Positions 16,127-22,316 of a DNA stretch of 44,918 nt are shown here, one piece after another. The DNA comes from a virus, in IMG/VR virus record IMGVR_UViG_3300010885_044600, positions 1 to 44,918 of that record, one strand, 5' to 3'. The notes under the pieces are model-generated. The model was not told where the DNA came from. It ran no database searches and saw only the letters and a list, made by a program, of their open reading frames with translations. Numbering within the stretch: position 1 is the first letter of the stretch; every line of letters starts with the position of its first letter. The translations under genes were made by a program, and so were the position numbers.

Positions 16127-16543
16127 TTATGCTACCTCATCTTTCTTGTCACTAGGAAATTTTGCACTGGTGTATCGAATAACCAATACACTGACAGCAA
16201 TAACAAATGTAGAACCAGCCACTGCTAACATCTCAACAATGTCAATGGGCTGGTGACTCATGATGTCTACCATGTGCCTGGTCAATGCTGTTATTGCTAT
16301 GTAAAGTAGAAATCTAACAGGCATATGATTGGTTCTAAAATAAATCCCAACCATGGCCCCAATTTCCAAATAGATAAACATCAGCAATAAGTCGCCAACT
16401 TCGGCATGGTGCTTTTGAAGCATTTCAAAAAACGTCCAACCTGCGGCCCATACCGTTGCGGCACCTATGCCAAAAAGTGCCAACCGGTGAAATATATCAA
16501 CTAAGGTATTTCCAACCCGATCAACATTTTTTGTATTCAACAT
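16127..16543 (-). CDS. psiE: PsiE-like phosphate-starvation membrane protein, 138 aa
   Basis: Four membrane helices and the PsiE pattern LLLMFIYLEIGAMVGIYFRTNHMPVRFLLYIAITALTR (shown in parts: LMFIYLEIGAMVGIYF, then NHMPVRFLLYIAITALTR) near residues 53-90. PsiE is induced by phosphate starvation in enterics; its biochemical role is unknown. The gene starts on the stop of the peroxiredoxin gene and ends 1 nt before BI-1. Phosphate limits phage replication in fresh and sea water, so a phosphate-linked role is plausible but unproved. Confidence 0.82.
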   Translation of the reverse strand: MLNTKNVDRVGNTLVDIFHRLALFGIGAATVWAAGWTFFEMLQKHHAEVGDLLLMFIYLEIGAMVGIYFRTNHMPVRFLLYIAITALTRHMVDIMSHQPIDIVEMLAVAGSTFVIAVSVLVIRYTSAKFPSDKKDEVA

Positions 16544-17082
16544 TATAATGTCTCGCCGCCAACTGTGCGGTTACAAGCACACAGCTCGCCAGTTTGTAGC
16601 GCATCCAATACACGAAGTGTTTCTTCTGGACTACGACCAACGTTCAAGTTGTTCACAGTCACGTGTTGGATAACGTTGTCTGGGTCCACAATGAATGTGG
16701 CACGAAGTGCGGCACCTGCTGGAGCATAGAACACGCCTAGTTGTTCAATCAAGCTCAACTCACCACGCTGTGTGTCAGCAAACTGGTGATGAGTGATCTT
16801 CTTTAGATCTGCGTGTGCTGTTTGCCAAGCAACCTTACAAAACTCATTGTCTGTGCTACCGGTGAGCAATACAACATCACGGTCAGCAAAGTCCGATGCC
16901 AACTTGTCGTAGGCCACAATCTCTGTGGGGCAAACGAATGTAAAGTCCTTTGGGTAGTAAACGATTACTTTCCACTTGCCTTCAAAACTATTTTCTGTAA
17001 TAGTATAGAAAGCATCTTCTGGTTGTCCTGGACGGACGCCTGTGACTGCGAATGGGGTTAATTTATCTCCAACTGTTTTCAT
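16543..17082 (-). CDS. ahpC: AhpC-type peroxiredoxin, 179 aa
   Basis: Two-Cys peroxiredoxin with peroxidatic motif YPKDFTFVCPTEI at about residues 43-55, the conserved Arg region GAALRATFIVDP near 125 and a C-terminal resolving site ELCACNR. It reduces hydrogen peroxide and organic peroxides. The C-terminal double Cys and the co-operonic AhpD resemble the mycobacterial AhpC/AhpD pair. First gene of a five-gene operon; AAAGGAGATATT precedes the ATG and a promoter lies at 17138-17166. Confidence 0.93.
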   Translation of the reverse strand: MKTVGDKLTPFAVTGVRPGQPEDAFYTITENSFEGKWKVIVYYPKDFTFVCPTEIVAYDKLASDFADRDVVLLTGSTDNEFCKVAWQTAHADLKKITHHQFADTQRGELSLIEQLGVFYAPAGAALRATFIVDPDNVIQHVTVNNLNVGRSPEETLRVLDALQTGELCACNRTVGGETL

Positions 17083-17137
17083 AATATCTCCTTTGTGCTA
17101 AATGAAAATGTTTGCAGAAGTTGTTCTGCATGTGTGT

Positions 17138-17166
17138 ATTGTACAGTTATTTACATGAGAAATCAA
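17138..17166 (-). promoter_or_regulatory. Sigma70 promoter of the redox/stress operon
   Basis: Minus strand TTGATT at 17161-17166, 17-bp spacer, TACAAT at 17138-17143 preceded by TG. Somewhat weaker than the other promoters. About 55 nt of leader follow before ahpC. Confidence 0.7.
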
Positions 17167-17218
17167 CCTGATCTCATGGTTTCTACTGAATATATATCTA
17201 TGGCAGCAATAGAAAAAA

Positions 17219-17247
17219 TCAATAAAGAAACCCGCCGAATCGGGGTT
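17219..17247 (-). terminator. Intrinsic terminator after the 2OG oxygenase gene
   Basis: Minus strand AACCC-cgattcggc-GGGTT followed by TCTTTATTGATTTTTT. It ends the 17278-17856 transcript ahead of the ahpC promoter. The stretch 17083-17277 otherwise holds only this and the promoter. Confidence 0.65.
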
Positions 17248-17277
17248 GCATCGAGCATTAATTAATTATGTATTTTT

Positions 17278-17856
17278 TTACAAGATATTTTGATACAATT
17301 TGACTTTGTGAACTACTTCTTCAAAACTGGGATTACCTGCCAATCTCATGGTCAATGTTATTCTATAAGATCCGTCCAGCGCACTAGTAGCATTATGTGG
17401 CACACTAACCTTGGCCAATACTGGTCCCGAGGCTATTTCTACACTATCAAACTCATTGGGCGCCTCAATCCATTCTACAGCGGCGTAGTCAGAGTCTTCA
17501 AATTTTTTTGGTACTACGTTGTAGTCACCATTGTACCAGTACATCTTTGTATCCACGCAACCTTTGACTGGAATCAAAATAGATGAATGAATCATTTCAT
17601 TAGTTGTCCCATCAAAATCTATGTGTACTTTTTCACTAGTGCAATCAAAATAATTTTTTCTTTTGAAACACAAAAAGTTTGATGCTGTTGGCAATCCCAT
17701 GTCAACTAAACTGCAATTGACTGCTTGAATAACGTTGGTATCAAACGGTACATAGCGAAGGTACAGATTTTCACTATTAAGATCTTGCATGTACTGCTCA
17801 GCAACTGCACACATTGCATCAAAAGACGGCAAACTTGGAAAAGCACAATATAACAT
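17278..17856 (-). CDS. 2OG-Fe(II) oxygenase-like phage protein, 192 aa
   Basis: Start placed at MLYCAFPSLPSF; the longer in-frame extension reads through a tmRNA-like sequence and is not real. Signatures of phage 2OG oxygenases: VHIDFD near residue 75 (HxD), ILIPVKGCVDTKMYWYNGDYN, then KVSVPHNATS (distal His) and YRITLTMR (Arg) near 150-175. Substrate unknown. Its leader RNA carries an orphan tmRNA acceptor half with its own promoter. Confidence 0.7.
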   Translation of the reverse strand: MLYCAFPSLPSFDAMCAVAEQYMQDLNSENLYLRYVPFDTNVIQAVNCSLVDMGLPTASNFLCFKRKNYFDCTSEKVHIDFDGTTNEMIHSSILIPVKGCVDTKMYWYNGDYNVVPKKFEDSDYAAVEWIEAPNEFDSVEIASGPVLAKVSVPHNATSALDGSYRITLTMRLAGNPSFEEVVHKVKLYQNIL

Positions 17857-17871
17857 AGTTTTTAAAATATT

Positions 17872-17933
17872 TGGTGGAAGACCGGGGAGTTGAACCCGCC
17901 CAAGACACTTTTCTCTCGGCTTCATATAGCAAT
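17872..17933 (-). ncRNA. Orphan tmRNA acceptor-half-like RNA
   Basis: Minus strand ends CTTCCACCA and carries a T-arm GGGCGGGTTCAACTCCCC almost identical to classical bacterial tmRNA, preceded by TGAAGC..GAGAGAAAAGTGTCTTGG, which matches the acceptor piece of the complete permuted tmRNA at 20674-20745 nearly base for base. Promoter hexamers at 17940-17968 place the transcription start right at its 5' end. No matching coding half (expected start GGAAGAC or GGGAGAC) follows; a 2OG oxygenase gene does. Either a decayed duplicate or an expressed orphan half. Confidence 0.65.
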
Positions 17934-17939
17934 ACAACA

Positions 17940-17968
17940 ATTATATATGATAACCGATTAAAAGTCAA
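17940..17968 (-). promoter_or_regulatory. Sigma70 promoter for the orphan tmRNA half and 2OG gene
   Basis: Minus strand TTGACT at 17963-17968, 17-bp spacer, TATAAT at 17940-17945. It directly abuts the porin terminator. Confidence 0.8.
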
Positions 17969-17991
17969 CAAAAAGCCCACCGAAGTGGGCT
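17969..17991 (-). terminator. Intrinsic terminator of the porin gene
   Basis: Minus strand AGCCCAC-ttcg-GTGGGCT followed by TTTTGTTG, a 7-bp GC-rich stem with a TTCG loop. Confidence 0.88.
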
Positions 17992-18013
17992 TGGAAATCT
18001 ACGTTATGCTAGA

Positions 18014-18898
18014 TCAGAAGCGGTGTGTTACACCAACTCCAACTTGTTTAACATCATTGGCTGTGCCGGCCACATTAACATTACGATATGCAATGACGGC
18101 TGCAGTACGCTTGCTGAAATTGTAATCAGCACCTACAGCATAGGCCTTGACATTGGTATTTGTTTTACCATAGCTGGCCTTGGCAGTCACTGGTCCAAAT
18201 GTTTGACTTGCGCCAATCAAATCGCCTTTGTGTGCGCCTGTGCCCTTGTCATCACTGTGTGTATAAAACACCTGTGTGTTACCTAGCTTGGCGTTGGCAC
18301 CATACACTGTGCTCTTTTCGACACCTTGTGAATATTGAGCAACAACTGCGTTGATGCCAAACAATTTAGCACCTGCACTGTAACTGGTTGCTTCTGCGCC
18401 TACGGCTGTTTGTGTACGGTCATACGTGGCAGTAACACCTTTGATTGGTGTCACAGAAACAAATGTACCGTTGCTCAAGCGCAAGCCACGTAAATTGTGT
18501 ACATCACCGGCAACACTGCCATACAATGTGTCAAATGCATCATTGCTGGTAATTGCCAAGAAGTGACTGTGCAGATTGCGACCAAGGTCAATGCTGCCTA
18601 AATTGTTGGCCAAGCCCACTGTGCTTTGACGATCACCTAACTTGGTTGCAGAGCCACCTGTGGGATCATTGGCTGCCAAACTTGTGTCTACTACCACGCG
18701 AGCCTTCAACCCACCGCCGATGTTTTCTGTGGCAGTAAATGTGATGTTGCTGGTTGGATCAGTAGCAAGACCTGTTGCTTTCACAGCACCTGTTTTGGCA
18801 CTGTCAACAACTGTACTGATTTTGCCAGAGACTGATACTTGTGCAGTTGCAACCAAAGCGGTTGCGGCCAATAATGTCGCTAATGCGATTTTCTTCAT
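18014..18898 (-). CDS. Phage-encoded outer membrane porin, 294 aa
   Basis: N-terminal signal peptide MKKIALATLLAATALVATAQ, then a beta-barrel-like alternation throughout, with internal motifs usual in betaproteobacterial porins (VSGKISTVVD, NITFTATENIGGGLKARVVVDTSL, RQSTVGLANNLGSIDLGRNL) and a C-terminal Phe after GVGVTHRF, the recognition signal for barrel assembly. Slightly short (294 vs about 330-380 aa). The gene stands alone between terminators with a hairpin in its leader. It would be inserted in the host outer membrane. The known precedent is the porin of lambdoid phage PA-2, which changes the host surface and blocks superinfection. Confidence 0.92.
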   Translation of the reverse strand: MKKIALATLLAATALVATAQVSVSGKISTVVDSAKTGAVKATGLATDPTSNITFTATENIGGGLKARVVVDTSLAANDPTGGSATKLGDRQSTVGLANNLGSIDLGRNLHSHFLAITSNDAFDTLYGSVAGDVHNLRGLRLSNGTFVSVTPIKGVTATYDRTQTAVGAEATSYSAGAKLFGINAVVAQYSQGVEKSTVYGANAKLGNTQVFYTHSDDKGTGAHKGDLIGASQTFGPVTAKASYGKTNTNVKAYAVGADYNFSKRTAAVIAYRNVNVAGTANDVKQVGVGVTHRF

Positions 18899-18919
18899 AT
18901 AAATTTTCCTTTAAAATAT

Positions 18920-18937
18920 AGCCGACTTTTGTCGGCT
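18920..18937 (-). promoter_or_regulatory. Leader hairpin just upstream of the porin Shine-Dalgarno
   Basis: Minus strand AGCCGAC-aaaa-GTCGGCT, 7 bp with a 4-nt loop, about 10 nt before the AAAGGA site of the porin gene. It could protect the mRNA 5' end or tune translation. No clear promoter hexamers are seen between it and the upstream terminator. Confidence 0.5.
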
Positions 18938-18987
18938 AGAATAATACTTAGTCGCGTTACATGATCCCCGGCTTTTTTATAGAAGAA

Positions 18988-19006
18988 ACCCACCAAAAAG
19001 GTGGGT
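18988..19006 (-). terminator. Intrinsic terminator after the glycosyltransferase-like gene
   Basis: Minus strand ACCCACC-ttttt-GGTGGGT followed by TTCTTCTATAAAAAAG. A 7-bp GC-rich stem 5 nt after the stop codon; it isolates the porin gene from upstream transcription. Confidence 0.8.
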
Positions 19007-19011
19007 CTTGC

Positions 19012-20319
19012 TCATTGAGATCTCAGCAACCGAATCATTTTGCTATACCAATCATCATCATATTTTGTAATCAAACTGGGATCTGCTTTTAATATTTTTT
19101 TTCTCACTGTTCTTAGAAACATGCCACGTGGTTTTTTAATGTGTTGAATTGTATGTGTTAAATTAGTTTTTAATTCTTCAATCACCTGTTGTTGAAACGC
19201 ATCGCTGAAAAAATGTTTTTTGTTAAAATCAGCTATGAGTCTGATTTCTACTAGAAATTGATCAAACTCCTCGGCGCCAAGCAAATTAATTTTATTCATG
19301 CTGTTGATAATTTTTTCAAGTCTGCACAAACTGTCAGATTCTTGATCATAACTTTCGTCAATCCAGGGAGCAAATGTTCGAAATCCGTAATTTCTAAGAT
19401 ACTCTAAACTGCGTGGCCCTGCTGCCAATATAAATGGATGACCGCATGCAATTGGTCTCAGTATCTTTTCTGTCAGGTGGATTCTTGAGTCGTCAAACAT
19501 GGTTTCTAAAACTACACTTATTGCAGTTGAATTGAAATCATCATGATTGTACTGTGCGCTCTCGTTGCTGTCGCATTGATTATCTTTGAGCAGATCTAAT
19601 ACAGTGCTATCTTTAAGCGCAAAATTGACATTTTTAAATTTATGATCATGATAATGATGTCCTTGATTGCCTTCGGACCGGGTTGATATACTGGTTTTAC
19701 TTGATTCATGTAATCCATGTTCGATTAATAATTCCATGAACTTTAATCTGTATTCTCTGGTATTGCCCCAGGCGCGATTATATATAAGGAATTTTTCTTG
19801 TATATGAGATTGCGGAACAAGCCGAGCATCTATTTCAGCAAATCTATACCAGTCACGAGCAATAATTGCATGACACCAATAGTAAACCGGCAAAAAATTA
19901 TTTTGAGAATACTGTTCTACTTCAACAGAATTTTTTTCAGAATGCAGTAAAATTGCCTGGTCGCACTGCGTGCCATATGCCAATGGCATTGCCAATAAAT
20001 TTTTATCAACTAAGACCTGACATCTTATTTCCATGGCAGCGGCCTTGCTTACTGCCAGTCTGGCATGCAAATTCTGAATAAAAACATGCATTGATGCTGG
20101 GTCAATATTTGCATACAAATTATAATCCAATGGTTCCTGGTCGTGTACAACAACTGGAATATTAACATGATGTTCCTGGCCCTGATCCTGGCCCAAGGGA
20201 CTCAGTGGAGTCAGATCAAAAATGTTTTTACTACCATGCGGATAAAATCTATAGATTACTACAGGAACAGGAATAATTGATTGTACCCAATGGTATAAAT
20301 TGTCTATGGGAATATTCAT
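19012..20319 (-). CDS. Exostosin/fucosyltransferase-like phage glycosyltransferase, 435 aa
   Basis: No short catalytic motif is certain, but the C-terminal block DDSRIHLTEKILRPIACGHPFILAAG and SLEYLRNYGFRTFAPWIDESYD (about residues 275-335) is a known pattern in phage glycosyltransferase-like proteins related to exostosin/GT10 enzymes (TEK.LRPI..G.PF). The N-terminal half is variable. It may glycosylate virion proteins or a surface glycan. Transcribed alone, ending at a strong terminator. Confidence in the broad class is moderate. Confidence 0.6.
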   Translation of the reverse strand: MNIPIDNLYHWVQSIIPVPVVIYRFYPHGSKNIFDLTPLSPLGQDQGQEHHVNIPVVVHDQEPLDYNLYANIDPASMHVFIQNLHARLAVSKAAAMEIRCQVLVDKNLLAMPLAYGTQCDQAILLHSEKNSVEVEQYSQNNFLPVYYWCHAIIARDWYRFAEIDARLVPQSHIQEKFLIYNRAWGNTREYRLKFMELLIEHGLHESSKTSISTRSEGNQGHHYHDHKFKNVNFALKDSTVLDLLKDNQCDSNESAQYNHDDFNSTAISVVLETMFDDSRIHLTEKILRPIACGHPFILAAGPRSLEYLRNYGFRTFAPWIDESYDQESDSLCRLEKIINSMNKINLLGAEEFDQFLVEIRLIADFNKKHFFSDAFQQQVIEELKTNLTHTIQHIKKPRGMFLRTVRKKILKADPSLITKYDDDWYSKMIRLLRSQ

Positions 20320-20351
20320 ACTATGGTGTTGGAGTTTATTATTGAATAAAA

Positions 20352-20384
20352 GGTAATTTAATTCTGTTACGAGGATAAATTACC
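20352..20384 (-). terminator. Second terminator downstream of tmRNA
   Basis: Minus strand GGTAATTTA pairs with TAAATTACC (9 bp, 15-nt loop) followed by TTTTATTC. It backs up the tmRNA 3' hairpin. Confidence 0.55.
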
Positions 20385-20394
20385 AAAAACCCTA

Positions 20395-20573
20395 GGCAGT
20401 GTTTAGACTGCCAATGCTTCCTTGGCTGAACGAGCAGAGAACTTGAGATTCTTGCCTGAAACAGTTACGGTTTTGTTTACGTTTGCATTTACGTTTTTTG
20501 CTTGATTAACGGTCATCGCCTACCGTGCTGTCCACTTGTTTACTTGTTGCCCTGTCGAATCTAGGTCAGGCCC
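20395..20573 (-). ncRNA. ssrA: tmRNA coding piece (permuted ssrA)
   Basis: Minus strand begins GGGCCTGACCTAGATTCGAC, the classical tmRNA 5' consensus. GGGCCTG pairs with CAGGTCC of the acceptor piece 100 nt upstream in the same transcript and includes the G3-U70 wobble that marks alanine identity. After a PK1-like segment comes a resume codon GCA and a 27-codon tag that starts ANVNKT and ends AKEALAV before TAA (20403-20405). The stop lies inside a hairpin GGCAGT-ctaaac-ACTGCC followed by TAGGGTTTTT, which also works as terminator. The order acceptor-then-coding shows a circularly permuted, two-piece tmRNA. Confidence 0.92.
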
Positions 20574-20673
20574 TTCATAAAGAATCTATGTAATACTATC
20601 CAGTAAAAGTAGTTTAGCGGAACTGCTAAACATAACAATACGTGATACCATTCTATCGTCATAAACTTCCTTA

Positions 20674-20745
20674 TGGTGGACCTGGGGGGATTCGCACCCC
20701 CGTCCAAGACACTTTTCTCTTTGCTTCATACAGCAATAACACTTA
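20674..20745 (-). ncRNA. ssrA: tmRNA acceptor piece (permuted ssrA)
   Basis: Minus strand ends CAGGTCC-A-CCA. T-arm GGGGG-tgcgaat-CCCCC is intact; upstream lies TGAAGCAAAGAGAAAAGTG, shared with the orphan half at 17872. The acceptor strand pairs with the coding piece at 20567-20573. An intervening segment of 100 nt (20574-20673) separates the pieces and would be removed by processing. The exact 5' end is uncertain. It follows tRNA-fMet by 5 nt in a Ser-fMet-tmRNA transcript. Confidence 0.9.
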
Positions 20746-20749
20746 TTTA

Positions 20750-20824
20750 TGGTTGCGGGGGAAGGACTCGAACCTCCGGCTTCCAGGTTATGAGCCTGGC
20801 GGTCTACCACTGACGTACCCCGCG
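20750..20824 (-). tRNA. Initiator tRNA-fMet (CAT)
   Basis: Acceptor CGCGGGG with CCCCGC leaves an unpaired C1-A72, the hallmark of bacterial initiator tRNA; the 3' end is CCCCGCAACCA. Anticodon loop CTCATAA. The anticodon stem has AGG/CCT in place of the usual three G-C pairs, a deviation. Confidence 0.88.
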
Positions 20825-20830
20825 ATAAAT

Positions 20831-20920
20831 TGGCGGAAGCGGTGAGATTCGAACTCACGAGGGACGTTAATCCCTGCTGGGTTAGTAATCCAGTTCCATC
20901 GGCCACTCGGACACGCTTCC
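20831..20920 (-). tRNA. tRNA-Ser, anticodon read as ACT
   Basis: 90 nt, long variable arm, acceptor GGAAGCG/CGCTTCC with discriminator G (serine-like) and encoded CCA. The anticodon arm is CTGGA-TTACTAA-CCCAG: U33 fixes the anticodon as ACT (codon AGU), with an A31-C39 mismatch. An unmodified A34 for the AGY box is unusual. Confidence 0.8.
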
Positions 20921-20930
20921 TACACTTGTA

Positions 20931-20958
20931 ATTATAACAGAAAAAAACTAAAAGTCAA
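20931..20958 (-). promoter_or_regulatory. Sigma70 promoter of the Ser-fMet-tmRNA unit
   Basis: Minus strand TTGACT at 20953-20958, 16-bp spacer, TATAAT at 20931-20936, just upstream of tRNA-Ser. Confidence 0.8.
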
Positions 20959-20965
20959 TGACTTT

Positions 20966-21466
20966 TTAGAATTTTTCGTTAACTCTGGCTCTATAACTTG
21001 CAGTTGATAATCCTTTAAATCGGTCGGCAGCATAACTGGCAGCAAATGCATTGGGTTTAACCGATGGTGTCACATTGCAAGTACCTTTGATGTAGCCCAC
21101 TGCTTGTGAGATCACACAGCTAGAACCGTACTGATCGTCGGGATTGATGTCTAAATGTACTTCAACATGCCGACCTTCTAGTACTTCGCCCAGCTTAAGG
21201 TACAGTTCAGATACTTTATAAACTTCGTTCATCAATCGCATACTAGGACGAGAAGTTTTTTGATCAAAATCCCGCTCACGTTGTACTTCGCCAAACAGTT
21301 TACAGCCGTTGTTGCCGTTGATGTGCACCACAACAGCCAGCACATAGTCAGCATGCCAAACTCCGTTTACTCTTAGTCGCTCTGAGTCACAGCCAAGATA
21401 AATTCGAGTTTCGGGTGTCTGCGCTTCGATGAACTTTTTTACTTTAACAAGATTTATCTTTTCCAT
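20966..21466 (-). CDS. RNase H-like DUF458/YkuK-type protein, 166 aa
   Basis: Matches the DUF458 RNase H-like family: YLGCDSERLRVNG near residue 24 (first Asp), VHLDINPDDQYGSSCVISQAVGYIKG near 103-128 and KPNAFAASYAADRFKG near 137-152. The acidic residues would bind metal for nuclease activity, although none has been shown for the family to my knowledge. It lies between tRNA genes; the promoter of the tmRNA unit starts just after it. Confidence 0.85.
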   Translation of the reverse strand: MEKINLVKVKKFIEAQTPETRIYLGCDSERLRVNGVWHADYVLAVVVHINGNNGCKLFGEVQRERDFDQKTSRPSMRLMNEVYKVSELYLKLGEVLEGRHVEVHLDINPDDQYGSSCVISQAVGYIKGTCNVTPSVKPNAFAASYAADRFKGLSTASYRARVNEKF

Positions 21467-21478
21467 AATGTTCTACTT

Positions 21479-21563
21479 TGGTGCGGATGGAGAGACTCGA
21501 ACTCTCACGATTTTACTCGCTGGAACCTAAATCCAGTGCGGCTACCAATTACGCCACATCCGC
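21479..21563 (-). tRNA. tRNA-Leu (TAG)
   Basis: 85 nt, long variable arm, acceptor GCGGATG/CATCCGC, discriminator A, CCA encoded; stem CTGGA/TCCAG with loop TTTAGGT, anticodon TAG. Confidence 0.93.
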
Positions 21564-21570
21564 TTTTTCT

Positions 21571-21646
21571 TGGCTCCTCGACCTGGGCTCGAACCAGGGA
21601 CAACTTGATTAACAGTCAAGTGCTCTACCAACTGAGCTATCAAGGA
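21571..21646 (-). tRNA. tRNA-Asn (GTT)
   Basis: Acceptor TCCTTGA with TCGAGGA, discriminator G, CCA encoded; stem CTTGA/TCAAG, loop CTGTTAA, anticodon GTT. Confidence 0.93.
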
Positions 21647-21652
21647 ATAATC

Positions 21653-21808
21653 TTATTTGCGTTCTTTAGGTGAGAACGCAACTGGGGTTGCTTGTGCGTC
21701 AACCATTGCTCTTTTAAATCCGTTGCGATCGTGTTGATCTCTAAACTTTAGCAATGCCAGTAATGTTTTTGTTCTTTTGCTGAGTTTAAATGCTGATGTT
21801 GTTTTCAT
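21653..21808 (-). CDS. Small basic phage protein, 51 aa
   Basis: Encodes MKTTSAFKLSKRTKTLLALL followed by KFRDQHDRNGFKRAMVDAQ, a basic helical peptide. AAGGAAAC precedes the ATG. It sits 6 nt from tRNA-Asn. A similar basic peptide (24268-24411) lies in another tRNA group, so they may be related. Function unknown; RNA binding is a guess. Confidence 0.6.
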   Translation of the reverse strand: MKTTSAFKLSKRTKTLLALLKFRDQHDRNGFKRAMVDAQATPVAFSPKERK

Positions 21809-21859
21809 TTGTTTCCTTGTTGTGTGGGGTATTTATTGGTACAAAGTTGAGGTATAAAT

Positions 21860-22054
21860 ATGTGCATGCAGACGCAAACACAAGATTTTATTTCAAACAG
21901 CGGACATTTGCAAGTGCACCTGTCACTCAGTGAGTATAACACATCTTACATCTTTGTCAATGATATTTTCAATGATCGGCTAATTATGCGTTACTTCAGC
22001 AATCATGAAACTGCAGTCAACTGGATCAAGTCCTTCAAAGACGACTATCAATAA
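21860..22054 (+). CDS. Small phage protein on the opposite strand, 64 aa
   Basis: Encodes MCMQTQTQDFISNSGHLQVHL followed by SLSEYNTSYIFVNDIFNDRL and a helix, an alpha-beta pattern that looks like a real small domain. It is one of few plus-strand genes and ends 2 nt before tRNA-His on the other strand. TATAAATA (21853-21860) overlaps its start, resembling a T4 late promoter, but the spacing to the ATG is too short for a leader. Function unknown. Confidence 0.55.
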   Translation: MCMQTQTQDFISNSGHLQVHLSLSEYNTSYIFVNDIFNDRLIMRYFSNHETAVNWIKSFKDDYQ

Positions 22055-22056
22055 TC

Positions 22057-22132
22057 TGGGGAGAAGTATGGGAATCGAACCCATATTAACGGAATCACAA
22101 TCCGTGGTGTTGACCTTTACACTAACAACTCC
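22057..22132 (-). tRNA. tRNA-His (GTG)
   Basis: Anticodon stem ACGGA/TCCGT, loop TTGTGAT, anticodon GTG; extra 5' G opposite C73 as expected for tRNA-His; CCA encoded. Two adjacent U-U mismatches appear in the acceptor stem, so efficiency is uncertain. Confidence 0.85.
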
Positions 22133-22138
22133 ATAATA

Positions 22139-22213
22139 TGGCCTCGCCTGCAGGAATCGAACCCACATTCAAGAGGTAGAAGCTCTTTGTATTATCCATT
22201 ATACTAAGGCGAG
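22139..22213 (-). tRNA. tRNA-Arg (TCT)
   Basis: Acceptor CTCGCCT/AGGCGAG, discriminator G, CCA encoded; stem AAGAG/CTCTT, loop CTTCTAC, anticodon TCT. Confidence 0.93.
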
Positions 22214-22219
22214 AATGAC

Positions 22220-22290
22220 AGAAGGCACTGGATTTGAACTCTGATCCACTGGTTAAAAGCCAGTTGCTTTGGCTGTTAATTTATGCCCCC
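22220..22290 (-). tRNA. tRNA-Lys (TTT), copy 1, no encoded CCA
   Basis: Stem ACTGG/CCAGT with loop CTTTTAA, anticodon TTT. Acceptor GGGGGCA/TGCCTTC uses two G-U pairs, and the 3' end reads GTCA in place of CCA, so CCA would be added after transcription. It lies 26 nt from the divergent plus-strand oxygenase gene. Confidence 0.85.
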
Positions 22291-22316
22291 TAAAATCAAC
22301 TGGTAAATAACAGATC

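Noticed and set aside
17857-17940. N-terminal extension of the 2OG oxygenase (MLYCYMKPREK...)
   Set aside because: This stretch is the tmRNA acceptor-like RNA; the internal ATG at 17856 gives the family-like start.
20586-20906. 106-codon open frame through tRNA-Ser, fMet and tmRNA
   Set aside because: It is a chance reading of RNA genes.
20831-20920. Amber suppressor tRNA (CTA occurs in the anticodon loop TTACTAA)
   Set aside because: With a 7-nt loop and invariant U33 the anticodon is ACT; CTA would need positions 35-37.
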